NCBI RefSeq assembly: GCF_026340095.1
Contig: NZ_JAPEPO010000001.1
Coordinates: forward strand, 4,669,501 to 4,733,500
DNA length: 64,000 nucleotides
Direction: 5' to 3'
Source: Streptomyces sp. NBC_01446
Lineage (GTDB): Bacteria > Actinomycetota > Actinomycetes > Streptomycetales > Streptomycetaceae
Position numbers and translations under genes: made by a program. A model generated the notes under the pieces. The model was not told where the DNA came from. It saw nothing but the letters and a program-made list of their open reading frames with translations, and ran no database searches. Within the stretch, counting starts at the first letter, position 1. Each line of letters starts with the position of its first letter. This document shows positions 1 through 8,396 of this stretch, one piece after another.

Positions 1-180
1 GATGCGGCCCTCGCGGCGCGGCGGCCGGATGAGCTTGCGTTCGCGGTAGAAGCGCAGGGTGCGCACGGTGATGCCGGCCTCCCGCGCGAGCTCCTCCACG
101 CGGAACTCCCGGGTGCCGGTGCCTTTCGCCGCCTCTTCCGCCGCTTCTTCCACGGGTGCTTTCGCCGCTTCCTTCGCCAC
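1..180 (-). CDS. MerR-family transcriptional regulator (partial)
   Basis: This is the N-terminal 60 codons of a minus-strand gene that runs off the left edge. After a short Ala/Glu/Lys-rich leader comes FRVEELAREAGITVRTLRFY, followed by RERKLIRPPRREGR, the classic MerR winged-helix DNA-binding head (helix-turn-helix plus wing). The GTG at 178-180 is preceded on the minus strand by AGGG about 7 bases upstream; an in-frame GTG at 151-153 is an alternative start. MerR proteins usually bind the promoter they control as dimers, and this one is divergent from the monooxygenase operon beginning at 311, so it is probably the operon's regulator (inference). The effector-binding C-terminal half lies outside the window. 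Confidence 0.85.
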   Translation of the reverse strand, partial: MAKEAAKAPVEEAAEEAAKGTGTREFRVEELAREAGITVRTLRFYRERKLIRPPRREGRI

Positions 181-194
181 GCGAGAACCCTATG

Positions 195-210
195 TTGTAC
201 CGCCGGTAAC
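195..210. promoter_or_regulatory. Candidate MerR operator in the divergent promoter region
   Basis: The sequence ttgtaccgccggtaac carries a short dyad (TACC-GCC-GGTA) between the MerR gene start and the monooxygenase start. MerR-type regulators often bind such elements inside a promoter. The symmetry is short and the assignment rests mainly on position. Confidence 0.25.
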
Positions 211-310
211 TTTCGTGCTCCCGCCCCCTACCCATCAGTACGCAGCTGCTCTACTCTCCCCATTGCGCCAGTGTTCACTGGCAGGGTCGTGCGGCTAGGG
301 AGGCGCCGGG

Positions 311-1864
311 ATGACTGAGCACGAGCATGAACACGTACGGGTGGCGGTGATCGGGTCCGGGTTCGGCGGCCTCGGGGCCGCGGTCCGGCTGCGGCGCGAA
401 GGCATCACCGACTTCGTGGTCCTGGAGCGGGCGGGCGCCGTGGGCGGCACCTGGCGCGACAACAGCTACCCGGGGTGCGCGTGCGACGTGCCCTCCCACC
501 TGTACTCCTTCTCCTTCGCGCCCAACGCCGACTGGCCGCGCACCTTCTCCGGCCAGGAGCACATCCGGGAGTACCTGGAGCGCGTCGCCGACACCTTCCG
601 GCTGCGCCCGCACATCCGCTTCGACCACGAGGTGAAGCAGGCGCGCTGGGACACCGAGAAGCTGTGGTGGGAGGTCGAGACGTCGCAGGGGACGCTCACC
701 GCCGACGTCGTCATCTCGGCGACCGGCCCGCTGTCCGACCCGAAGATGCCGGACATCAAGGGCCTCGACGCCTTCCCCGGCAAGGTCTTCCACTCCGCGC
801 GCTGGGATCACGACTACGACCTGCGCGGCAAGCGCGTCGCCGTGATCGGCACCGGCGCCTCCGCCATCCAGATCGTGCCGGCCATCCAGCGCGACGTGGC
901 GCAGCTGACCCTCTTCCAGCGCACCCCGCCGTGGGTGATGCCGCGCGCCGACCGCGCCATCACGGGCGCCGAGCGCTGGCTGCACCGTCAGCTGCCGTTC
1001 ACCACGCAGGCCCGCCGCGGTCTGCTGTGGGGCATCCGCGAGCTCCAGGTGCAGGCGTTCACGAAGCGGCCCAACGAGCTGGGCCTGGTCGAGCAGCTCG
1101 CCAAGCGCAACATCCACCGGTCGATCAAGGACCCGGCCCTGCGCGCCAAGCTCACCCCGAACTACCGCATCGGCTGCAAGCGCATCCTGCTGTCCAACGC
1201 CTACTACCCGGCGCTCGCGCAGCCGAATGTCGATGTCGTGGCCTCCGGGCTCAGCGAGATCCGCGGCTCCACGCTGGTCGCCACCGACGGGAGCGAGGTG
1301 GAGGTCGACGCGATCGTCTTCAGCACCGGCTTCCACGTCACGGACATGCCGATCGCCGACCGGGTCGTGGGCGCCGAGGGGCACACGCTCATGGAGTCCT
1401 GGAAGGACGGCATGAAGGCGCTGCGCGGCGCGACGGCGGCCGGGTTCCCGAACTTCATGACCGTCATCGGGCCGAACACCGGCCTCGGCAACTCCTCGAT
1501 GATCCTGATGATCGAGTCCCAGCTGAACTATCTGGCCGACTACGTACGCCAGTTGGACGTGCTCGGCGGCCGCGTCGCCCTGGACCCGCGCGCCTCCGCG
1601 GTGAACGCGTGGAACCGCCGCGTGCAGGACCGGATGGAGCGCACGGTGTGGAGCTCCGGCGGCTGCAGCAGCTGGTACCTCGACGAGAGCGGCGTGAACA
1701 CCACGCTGTGGCCGGGCACGACGACCGAGTTCCGGTCCGCCACGCGCCGGGTCGACCTCGGCGAGTACGAGGTGGTCAGGGCGCCGGCGGCGAAACCGGC
1801 CGCGGTACCCGCGGCACGTACGAAGAAGGGCCGGGGCGGCAAGGTGGAGGCGGGAGCGGCATGA
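311..1864 (+). CDS. Flavin-containing (Baeyer-Villiger-type) monooxygenase
   Basis: A 517-residue NAD(P)H/FAD-dependent monooxygenase. An FAD Rossmann motif GSGFGG is at residues 15-20, a Baeyer-Villiger fingerprint FPGKVFHSARWD near 154-165 (matching FxGxxxHxxxW[PD]) and a second nucleotide fold GTGASA near 180. The family inserts one oxygen atom of O2 next to a ketone to give an ester or lactone. The ATG at 311 follows AGGGAGG by about 7 bases. It is the first gene of a three-gene operon and overlaps the hydrolase gene by 4 bp (ATGA), so the ester product may be cleaved by the next enzyme (inference). The C-terminus ends in a Lys/Gly-rich tail after the catalytic fold. The substrate cannot be read from the sequence. 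Confidence 0.88.
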   Translation: MTEHEHEHVRVAVIGSGFGGLGAAVRLRREGITDFVVLERAGAVGGTWRDNSYPGCACDVPSHLYSFSFAPNADWPRTFSGQEHIREYLERVADTFRLRPHIRFDHEVKQARWDTEKLWWEVETSQGTLTADVVISATGPLSDPKMPDIKGLDAFPGKVFHSARWDHDYDLRGKRVAVIGTGASAIQIVPAIQRDVAQLTLFQRTPPWVMPRADRAITGAERWLHRQLPFTTQARRGLLWGIRELQVQAFTKRPNELGLVEQLAKRNIHRSIKDPALRAKLTPNYRIGCKRILLSNAYYPALAQPNVDVVASGLSEIRGSTLVATDGSEVEVDAIVFSTGFHVTDMPIADRVVGAEGHTLMESWKDGMKALRGATAAGFPNFMTVIGPNTGLGNSSMILMIESQLNYLADYVRQLDVLGGRVALDPRASAVNAWNRRVQDRMERTVWSSGGCSSWYLDESGVNTTLWPGTTTEFRSATRRVDLGEYEVVRAPAAKPAAVPAARTKKGRGGKVEAGAA

Positions 1865-2817
1865 GCCGGTTGATGCATGTGGTGAGCGGTCCCTACGCGC
1901 CGCCCGCGGCCGCGCGTGAGCTGACGGCGGTCTCCGCCGACGGCGCCAGGCTGCACGTCGAGGTGCACGGCCCCGAGGGGGCGCCCACCGTGGTGCTCGC
2001 CCACGGGTGGACGTGCTCGACCGCGTTCTGGGCCGCGCAGATACGGTCTCTTGCCGCTGACCACCAGGTCGTCGCGTACGACCAGCGCGGCCACGGTCGC
2101 AGCCCCGCGGCGCAGGCCCCGTACTCGACGGAGATGCTCGCCGACGACCTGGAGGCCGTGCTCGGCGCGACGCTCGCGCCGGGTGAGAAGGCCGTGCTCG
2201 TCGGGCACTCCATGGGCGGCATGACGATGATGGCCGCGTCGCGGCGGCCGAAGTTCCGTGAGCACGCGGCCGCGGTACTGCTGTGCAGCACGGGCAGTTC
2301 GCACCTGGTGGCCGAGTCGACCGTGCTGCCGCTGAGGCCCGGGCGGCTGCGGACCCGGATCACGACGGCCGTGCTCGGCGCGCGGGCCCCGCTCGGGCCG
2401 GTCACGCCGCTCGGCAAGAAGGTCCTGCGCTACGCGACCATGGGCGCGGGGTCGTCGCCGGACAAGGTCGAGGCCTGCGCGCGGATCGTGCACGCCTGCC
2501 CGACGAAGGTGCGCCACCACTGGTCGCGCGTCCTCGCCGAGCTCGAACTCGACGAGGGCGCGGCCGAGTTGCGGGTGCCCACGGCGGTCATCGCCGGTAC
2601 GGCCGACCGGCTCACGCCCGTCGTGCACGCGCGGCGCCTGGCTGCGACGCTGCCGGAGTGCGTGGGGCTCACCGAACTCACCGGGCTCGGGCACATGACG
2701 CCCGTCGAAGCGCCCGACCTGGTCACCGAGCGCATCCGCGATCTGGCCGGGTACGTCACGAACGGCGTCACGAACGGCGAGACGAACGACGAGCTGAAGG
2801 GAGCGGCATCCGCATGA
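1861..2817 (+). CDS. Alpha/beta-fold hydrolase
   Basis: A 318-residue alpha/beta hydrolase. Visible are the oxyanion motif AHGWTCS near residue 45, the nucleophile elbow GHSMGG (Ser about 116), an acid in GTADRLTP (Asp about 248) and the catalytic His in GLGHMTP (about 277). The start codon overlaps the monooxygenase stop (ATGA) and the gene's own stop overlaps the next start, so the three genes are translationally coupled. An esterase or lactonase acting on the Baeyer-Villiger product is the natural reading from context. The C-terminus has an odd TNGVTNGETND stretch, probably a replication-slippage expansion. Confidence 0.85.
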   Translation: MSRLMHVVSGPYAPPAAARELTAVSADGARLHVEVHGPEGAPTVVLAHGWTCSTAFWAAQIRSLAADHQVVAYDQRGHGRSPAAQAPYSTEMLADDLEAVLGATLAPGEKAVLVGHSMGGMTMMAASRRPKFREHAAAVLLCSTGSSHLVAESTVLPLRPGRLRTRITTAVLGARAPLGPVTPLGKKVLRYATMGAGSSPDKVEACARIVHACPTKVRHHWSRVLAELELDEGAAELRVPTAVIAGTADRLTPVVHARRLAATLPECVGLTELTGLGHMTPVEAPDLVTERIRDLAGYVTNGVTNGETNDELKGAASA

Positions 2818-3689
2818 GCAGGGTCAGTCTCGAAGGACAGGTAGCGGTCGTCACGGGTGCCGCGCGCGGCGTGGGGGAGCTGCTCGCGCGCAAGCTGGCG
2901 GCGCGCGGCGCCAGGATCGCGCTGGTCGGTCTGGAGCCGGACGAGCTGAAGGCGGTGTCGGAACGTCTCGACACCGACAGCGACTTCTGGCACGCCGACG
3001 TCACCGACCATGTGGCGATGGCGCAGGTCGCCGCGGAGGTCAAGCAGCGCTTCGGCAAGGTCGACATCGTCGTCGCGAACGCGGGTGTCGCCAACGGCGG
3101 CCCGTTCCTCGACTCCGACCCGGTCGCCTGGCGCCGCGTCATCGAGGTCAACCTGATCGGATCGGCGGTCACGGCGCGGGCGTTCCTGCCGGTGCTCATG
3201 GAGAGCCGCGGGTATCTGCTCCAGATCGCGTCGCTGGCCGCGATCACGCCGGCGCCCATGATGACCGCGTACTGCGCGTCGAAGTCGGGCGTCGAGGCGT
3301 ACGCGCACAGCCTGCGCGCCGAGGTCGGCTACAAGGGCGTGCGGGTCGGTGTCGGGTACCTGTCGTGGACCGACACCGACATGGTGCGCGGCGCCGACCA
3401 GGACGACGTGATGCGCGAGCTGCGGCAGCGGCTGCCGTGGCCGTCGAACAAGACGTATCCGCTGGGCCCGGCCGTGGACCGGATCGTCGCGGGCATCGAG
3501 CGGCGCTCCAGCCATGTGTACGCGCAGTGGTGGCTGCGGGGCATGCAGGGCATCCGCGGTTATCTGCCCGGGGTCATCGGGGCGGTCGGGCAGCGCGAGA
3601 TGCGGCGGTTCGAGCCGCGCCTGGGCAGTGTCTCGACGGGGCTGGTCGGGGCGGGCGGCGCCGCCGACGAATCGGTCAGGGGCGGCTGA
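2814..3689 (+). CDS. Short-chain dehydrogenase/reductase (SDR)
   Basis: A 291-residue classical SDR. The cofactor motif TGAARGVG is near residues 14-21, NAG follows, and the catalytic YCASK is near 153. The C-terminus is about 40 residues longer than in minimal SDRs, ending GAGGAADESVRGG. It overlaps the hydrolase gene by 4 bp. In this operon it would oxidise or reduce an alcohol/ketone either before the monooxygenase step or after ester cleavage. The substrate is unknown. Confidence 0.87.
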   Translation: MSRVSLEGQVAVVTGAARGVGELLARKLAARGARIALVGLEPDELKAVSERLDTDSDFWHADVTDHVAMAQVAAEVKQRFGKVDIVVANAGVANGGPFLDSDPVAWRRVIEVNLIGSAVTARAFLPVLMESRGYLLQIASLAAITPAPMMTAYCASKSGVEAYAHSLRAEVGYKGVRVGVGYLSWTDTDMVRGADQDDVMRELRQRLPWPSNKTYPLGPAVDRIVAGIERRSSHVYAQWWLRGMQGIRGYLPGVIGAVGQREMRRFEPRLGSVSTGLVGAGGAADESVRGG

Positions 3690-3824
3690 CAGTCGCTCAG
3701 CTGCTCTGACCTGCGGTTTTGAGGGTCGAGTACGGTCCGTTACTGATCGAAATGCGTGCTCTGTCCCGGCGTGTAACTCTGGTCGAGGCCCGACCCCCTC
3801 ACCCAAAAACGGGAGTGAAATCGC

Positions 3825-4037
3825 ATGGGCATGAAGGACCAGTTCCAGGACAAGGCTGAGCAGCTCGCCGACCAGGCCAAGAAGCGGTCCGGTCAAGGCC
3901 GGGACCGCCGGGACGAGGCGAGTGAGCGCTCTTCGCAGACTCAGGACAGCATGCGTGAGCGTGGCTCGCAGTCTGGGGACTCCGAGCGGCGGCGACAGGA
4001 AGCGCAGGACAGGTTCGACCAGGACTACGACGCCTGA
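3825..4037 (+). CDS. Small hydrophilic protein, unknown function
   Basis: A 70-residue, highly charged and Gln/Arg/Asp-rich protein (begins MGMKDQFQDKAEQLADQAKK) without hydrophobic segments or cysteines. The composition suggests a disordered or simple helical stress-type protein like CsbD or hydrophilins, but no family motif is visible. A ribosome binding site GGGAGTGA lies about 7 bases before the ATG. It stands alone between the SDR operon and a strong hairpin, so it likely has its own promoter and terminator. Confidence 0.7.
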   Translation: MGMKDQFQDKAEQLADQAKKRSGQGRDRRDEASERSSQTQDSMRERGSQSGDSERRRQEAQDRFDQDYDA

Positions 4038-4060
4038 CGCTTCGCTTCGCTGAGCCAGTC

Positions 4061-4098
4061 GTACGAGGGCCACCCGGGACGCCGGGTGGCCCTCGTAC
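4061..4098. terminator. Perfect 17-bp hairpin terminator
   Basis: Arms at 4061-4077 (gtacgagggccacccgg) and 4082-4098 are perfectly complementary around a 4-base loop. It lies just after the small protein gene and before the convergent protease gene, so it may act in both directions. There is no long T tract, as is usual in Streptomyces. Confidence 0.75.
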
Positions 4099-4166
4099 TT
4101 GTGCGCGCCGGCGCCTCGTTCTTGTGCGCGCCGGCGCCTCGTTCGTGTGCGCGCCGGCGCCGGGTC
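4098..4166. repeat. Three tandem 23-bp repeats
   Basis: Units start at 4098, 4121 and 4144. The first two are identical and share the core tgcgcgccggcgcctcgtt; the third differs in a few bases. Weaker ggcgtggtgg-type copies continue to about 4230. They fill the convergent intergenic space after the hairpin. No coding function is apparent. Confidence 0.75.
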
Positions 4167-4239
4167 GGCGTGGTGGGGCTTGTGCGCGTCGGCGTGGTGG
4201 GCCCGTGCGGGTCGGTGTGGCGGGCCTGTGGGGGAGGGG

Positions 4240-7200
4240 TCAGCGCGGCGGGAGCTCGGGGCGGGCGTGGTTCGGGGTGTTCGTGTAGCCCGGGGGAGTC
4301 TTGGCGGGGGAGGCCACCAGGAGGTCCAGGGCCAGGTAGACCGCGTCGTCGAGTTGGGCGTGGCGCCCCTCCGCCCAGTCCAGGGGGGTGCGCAGGGCCT
4401 CGATGTCCGGTTCGACGCCCTTGTTCTCGATCGACCAGCCGTACTCGGGGAACCAGGCGGCGTTCATCGGGACCGTGATGACCGTGCCGTCGCCGAGTGT
4501 GTGGCGGCCCGTCATGCCGACGACGCCGCCCCAGGTGCGCTGGCCCACGACCGGGCCGAGCCCGAGGAGCTTGAACGCCGCGGTGATCATGTCGCCGTCG
4601 GACGAGGTCGCCTCGTCGGCCAGGGCGACGACCGGGCCGCGCGGGGCGTTCGACGCGTACGAGACGGGCTGGGCGTTGCGCGTCAGGTCCCAGCCGAGGA
4701 TCTTGCGCGTGAGCTTCTCGATGACCAGCTCGCTGATGTGGCCGCCCGCGTTGCCGCGTACGTCGACGAGCAGGGCGGGCCGGGAGACCTCCATGCGCAC
4801 GTCGCGGTTGAACTGCGCCCAGCCGGAGCCGCCCATGTCGGGGATGTGCAGGTAGCCGCACTTGCCGCCGCTCAGCTCCCGTACGACCGCGCGGCGCTTG
4901 GCGACCCAGTCCTGGTAGCGCAGCGGGCGCTCGTCGATGAGGGGGACGACCGCGACGCGGCGGGGGCCGCCCTCGCCCTCCGCGGGCCGGAACGTCAGCT
5001 CGACCGTCGTGCCGCCCGAGCCCGCGAGCAGCGGGTAGGGGCCGGCCACCGGGTCGACCGGGCGCCCGTCGACATGCGTGAGGACGGCGCCCTCGCGGAT
5101 GCCGCTGCCGGCCAGCGGGGAGCGCGCCTTGGAGTCGGACGAGTCGCCGGGCAGGACGCGGACGAGCTGCCAGCCCTCGTCGCGGTGCACGAAGTTGGCG
5201 CCGAGGAGGCCCTGGGCGCGCTGGTAGTGGGGCGGGCCCTCGTTGCGGCGGGCGGCGGAGACGTAGGCGTGCGAGGTGCAGAGTTCGCCGAGCACCTCGC
5301 GCAGCAGGTCGGCGAACTCGTCGGGGGACGCGACCCGTTCGACGAGCGGCCGGTACTGGGCGAGGATCGCGTCCCAGTCGATGTGGCACATCTTCGGGTC
5401 CCAGTAGTAGGCGCGGATGATGCGCCCGGCCTCCTCGTACGCGCCGCGCCACTCGGCGGCCGGGTCCACCTCGTGCAGGATGCGGCGCAGGTCGATCCAG
5501 ACCGTGGAGTCGCTGTCGCCGGTCTCCGTGGAGGGGACGGCCCGCAGCTCGCCCTCGTCGACGACGACCAGGCGCGTCCCGTCGCCGCTGACCGCGAACC
5601 AGTCGAGGTGGGTGACCAGTTCGGTCTTCTTGCCCTTGGTGAGGTTGAAGTGCTCCAGGGTGGGGCGGCCCGAGGTGTCGGCCGGGTTGACGAAGGTCTC
5701 GCCGAGCGCGCCGGAGATCGGCCAGCGCAGCCACACGAGGCCGCCGCCCGAGACGGGATACAGCGCCGAGTACTTCGACGCCGAGACGGGGAACGGCACG
5801 ACACGGTCCGCCAGGCCCTCGATCTCCACGCTCGGCGTCCCGTCGGCCCCCGAGTCCTCGGTCGGGTCGAGCCCGCCTGCGGCCGTGCGCCCGTGGGGTG
5901 ACAGGGCGAACGGGGAGGGTGTCGCGGACGACAGGGGCACCAGGTACGGGCGGCAGCCGAGCGGGAAGGACAGGTCGCCGGTGTGCACGTCGTACACCGG
6001 GTCGAAGCCGCGCCAGGAGAGGAAGGCGAGATAGCGGCCGTCGCGCGTGAAGACCGGATTCTCGTCCTCGAAGCGGCCGTTGGTGACGTCGATGATCGTC
6101 CGGTCCTTGATCCGGGCCATCTTGATCTGCCGCAGGGAGCGCCCGATGCCCGGGTGGGACCAGGTGAGCCACGCACCGTCCGGCGAGAACGCCAGGTCGC
6201 GCACGGGTCCGTTGATCGACCGGATCAGCTCGGTGACCTCGCCGCCGGTCGGTTCTGCTCCTGCTCCTGCTTCTCCTCCTTCTTCTTCCTCCTCGGTCGT
6301 GTCGATGAGGAGGAGGCGGCCGTCGTTCGACGCGATGGCGAGGCGCTCGCCGTCCGGGTCGCTGACCATTTCGAGGACCCGCCCGAGCTCCCCGGACGCG
6401 AGGCGGCGCGGCTCGCGCTCACCGCTCGCGCGCGGCAGGTACGAGATCTCGACCGCGTCCTCGCCCTCCGCGTCGGTGACGTACGCGACCTGCCCGCCGG
6501 AGCCGAGCATCTCGGGCTGCCTGACCCGCACGCCCGGGTTGTCGGCGATGGTCCGGGCGGGGCCGTCGCGGTGGGTGAGCCAGTACAGGCTGCCGCGTAC
6601 GACGACGGCGCTGGCCCGGCCCGTCTCGTCGACGGAGAGCCCGTCGACGTGGTGGGCGGCCGGCACCTGGTAGGGGCGGCGCCCGACGCGCGGGCCGCCG
6701 AGGCGCACGTCCAGCTTGCGCGGCACGGAGTCGGCGGAGAGGTCGTCGATGATCCAGAGGTCGCCGGCGCACTGGTAGACGATCCGGGTTCCGTCGCTGG
6801 AGGCGTTGCGGGCGTAGAACGCGTCGTGGTCGGAGTGGCGGCGCAGGTCGGAGCCGTCGGGCAGGCAGGAGTACACATTGCCGATGCCCTGGTGGTCGGA
6901 GAGGAACGCGATGCGTCCTGCCACGAACATCGGTGCCTCCAGATGCCCGTCCAGGTCGGCGACGAGCTGCTCGCCGTGCAGCCACAGGCGGCCCTGGGCG
7001 CCGCCCCGGTACCGCTTCCAGGCGGCCGGATCGTGCGGGGCGGTGCCGGTCAGGAGCAGGGTCCTGCGCTCGCCGTCGAACTCGGCGACCGCGATGTCGG
7101 AGACCGGGCCCCAGGGCAGCCTGCCGCCGGGGGAGCCGTCGGTGGGGACGTCGTAGGCCCAGGTGAAGTACGAGAAGGGCTGGCCGTGCGAGGCCACGGC

Positions 7201-7524
7201 GAGGATGTCGGTCCGCCCGTCCTTGTCGGGCGGTGTCCAGCCGCGGACCTGGGTGTCCGTACTGCCCCAGTAGGTGAGCCGCCGGGCGGGGCCGCCGTCC
7301 ACCGGCGCGAGATGGATCTCAGGGTCCAGGCTGCGCCAGGTCGTGTACGCGATGTGGCGGCCGTCCGGCGAGAACCGTGGGCTGCTCACCTTGGTCCGGT
7401 CCACCGTGACCCGCCAGGCCCGGCCCGGCCCGTCGAGCGGGGCGACCCAGAGGTCGTCCTCGGTCTCGAAGCAGAGCCGGTCCTCGTGCAGATGGGGAAA
7501 CCGCAGGTACGCGTTGTCGCTCAC
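4240..7524 (-). CDS. Tricorn protease homologue (S41 family)
   Basis: A 1094-residue protein of tricorn length and architecture: N-terminal beta-propeller repeats (for example FSPDGRHIAY near the start and SPDGAW later), then a PDZ region and an S41 tail-specific-protease-like C-terminal domain. Residues matching the tricorn active site are visible: Ser-His in TSHAY (about 749-750), Ser/Asp in SSDGDMI (about 975-976) and Glu in NKGVEPDIE (about 1037), with spacing like the archaeal enzyme (745/746, 965/966, 1023). Tricorn degrades oligopeptides released by the proteasome in the cytosol. An acidic Glu/Gly-rich insert (TTEEEEEGGEAG) sits between the propellers. The start is GTG with only a weak, close-by ribosome binding site. 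Confidence 0.92.
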   Translation of the reverse strand: MSDNAYLRFPHLHEDRLCFETEDDLWVAPLDGPGRAWRVTVDRTKVSSPRFSPDGRHIAYTTWRSLDPEIHLAPVDGGPARRLTYWGSTDTQVRGWTPPDKDGRTDILAVASHGQPFSYFTWAYDVPTDGSPGGRLPWGPVSDIAVAEFDGERRTLLLTGTAPHDPAAWKRYRGGAQGRLWLHGEQLVADLDGHLEAPMFVAGRIAFLSDHQGIGNVYSCLPDGSDLRRHSDHDAFYARNASSDGTRIVYQCAGDLWIIDDLSADSVPRKLDVRLGGPRVGRRPYQVPAAHHVDGLSVDETGRASAVVVRGSLYWLTHRDGPARTIADNPGVRVRQPEMLGSGGQVAYVTDAEGEDAVEISYLPRASGEREPRRLASGELGRVLEMVSDPDGERLAIASNDGRLLLIDTTEEEEEGGEAGAGAEPTGGEVTELIRSINGPVRDLAFSPDGAWLTWSHPGIGRSLRQIKMARIKDRTIIDVTNGRFEDENPVFTRDGRYLAFLSWRGFDPVYDVHTGDLSFPLGCRPYLVPLSSATPSPFALSPHGRTAAGGLDPTEDSGADGTPSVEIEGLADRVVPFPVSASKYSALYPVSGGGLVWLRWPISGALGETFVNPADTSGRPTLEHFNLTKGKKTELVTHLDWFAVSGDGTRLVVVDEGELRAVPSTETGDSDSTVWIDLRRILHEVDPAAEWRGAYEEAGRIIRAYYWDPKMCHIDWDAILAQYRPLVERVASPDEFADLLREVLGELCTSHAYVSAARRNEGPPHYQRAQGLLGANFVHRDEGWQLVRVLPGDSSDSKARSPLAGSGIREGAVLTHVDGRPVDPVAGPYPLLAGSGGTTVELTFRPAEGEGGPRRVAVVPLIDERPLRYQDWVAKRRAVVRELSGGKCGYLHIPDMGGSGWAQFNRDVRMEVSRPALLVDVRGNAGGHISELVIEKLTRKILGWDLTRNAQPVSYASNAPRGPVVALADEATSSDGDMITAAFKLLGLGPVVGQRTWGGVVGMTGRHTLGDGTVITVPMNAAWFPEYGWSIENKGVEPDIEALRTPLDWAEGRHAQLDDAVYLALDLLVASPAKTPPGYTNTPNHARPELPPR

Positions 7525-7605
7525 CTACCCATGCTTTTCCGCTCCACGGGCCCCGGCAACTTGTGGGCTGCCTCGTTTCCGCTCGCGGCTTGTGGCGCAG
7601 GACAC

Positions 7606-7671
7606 GTACGAAACGGTTTCGTTTCGTTAAGGGCGCTCGTAGAGTACTTCTGTACGAAACGGTTTCGTACA
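7606..7671. promoter_or_regulatory. Double TetR operator over a promoter
   Basis: Two copies of the dyad acgaaac-g-gtttcgt are centred at 7615 and 7661, 46 bp apart. The second is perfect over 10-bp arms (tgtacgaaac / gtttcgtaca, 7651-7671). A plausible promoter lies between them: TTTCGT (7617-7622), 17-base spacer, TAGAGT (7640-7645). The first operator would overlap the -35 and the second would cover the start of transcription. The natural binder is the TetR protein encoded at 7701. Confidence 0.75.
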
Positions 7672-7700
7672 CACCGTCCGGACCGGAACAGGAGTGCCCC

Positions 7701-8291
7701 ATGGCTGAAGCCGCGACGACGCGCCGCAGCCGGATCACACCCGAGCGCGAGGCCGAGCTGTACGGCGCCGTGCTCGAACTGCTCCGCGAGGTCGGTTACG
7801 AGGCCCTGACCATGGACGCCGTGGCCGCCCGCACCCGGTCGAGCAAGGCCACGCTCTACCGCCAGTGGGGCAGCAAGGCCGAGCTGGTCGTGAAAGCGCT
7901 GCGGCACCAGAAGCCGTCGCGGCTGAGCGAGATCGACACCGGGTCGCTGCGGGGCGACTTCCACGAACTGGTCCTCCGTGAGGACGACTGCGAGATGGCC
8001 CAGGGATCCGCGCTGATGCGGGGCCTGGCCATGGCGGTCCACGAGAACCCGGATCTCCTGCGCGCCTTCCGCGAGCTGCTGATCGAGCCCGAGATGGAGG
8101 AGCTCCGGCATGTGCTGGGGCGCGCCGTCGACCGGGGCGAGATCCGTGCGGACAACCCGGCACTCGACTACGTCCTCCATATGATCGTCGGCGCCTTCAC
8201 GGCGCGGACCCTCATCGACGAACAGCCGCCCACCCAGGCCTTCGTCACCTCGTACATCGACGCCGTGGTCCTCCCCGCTCTCGGCGCCTGA
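7701..8291 (+). CDS. TetR-family repressor of the MMPL exporter
   Basis: A 196-residue TetR regulator. The N-terminal helix-turn-helix is TMDAVAARTRSSKATLYRQW; the C-terminal ligand-binding half is variable, as usual. The ATG at 7701 follows AGGAG (7690-7694) at good spacing; longer in-frame upstream extensions would read through the operators and are not credible. Two matching palindromes just upstream predict autoregulation. The MMPL gene follows 105 bases later with no visible terminator, so the repressor probably controls its own operon and is released by the exporter's substrate (inference). Confidence 0.92.
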   Translation: MAEAATTRRSRITPEREAELYGAVLELLREVGYEALTMDAVAARTRSSKATLYRQWGSKAELVVKALRHQKPSRLSEIDTGSLRGDFHELVLREDDCEMAQGSALMRGLAMAVHENPDLLRAFRELLIEPEMEELRHVLGRAVDRGEIRADNPALDYVLHMIVGAFTARTLIDEQPPTQAFVTSYIDAVVLPALGA

Positions 8292-8396
8292 TCCCTCTCC
8301 ACCCAAGACCCGTCCCACCCGAGCACCTGACGCGACCGCTCACGTCGTCGGGCTGATCACCCCTGCCCCCATACGACTGACCGGGAGTACGCCCTC

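Noticed and set aside
475..1860. Long plus-strand frame in front of the hydrolase
   Set aside because: It lies inside the monooxygenase gene in another frame and is Arg/Pro/Ala-rich; the hydrolase starts at 1861 with an ATGA overlap.
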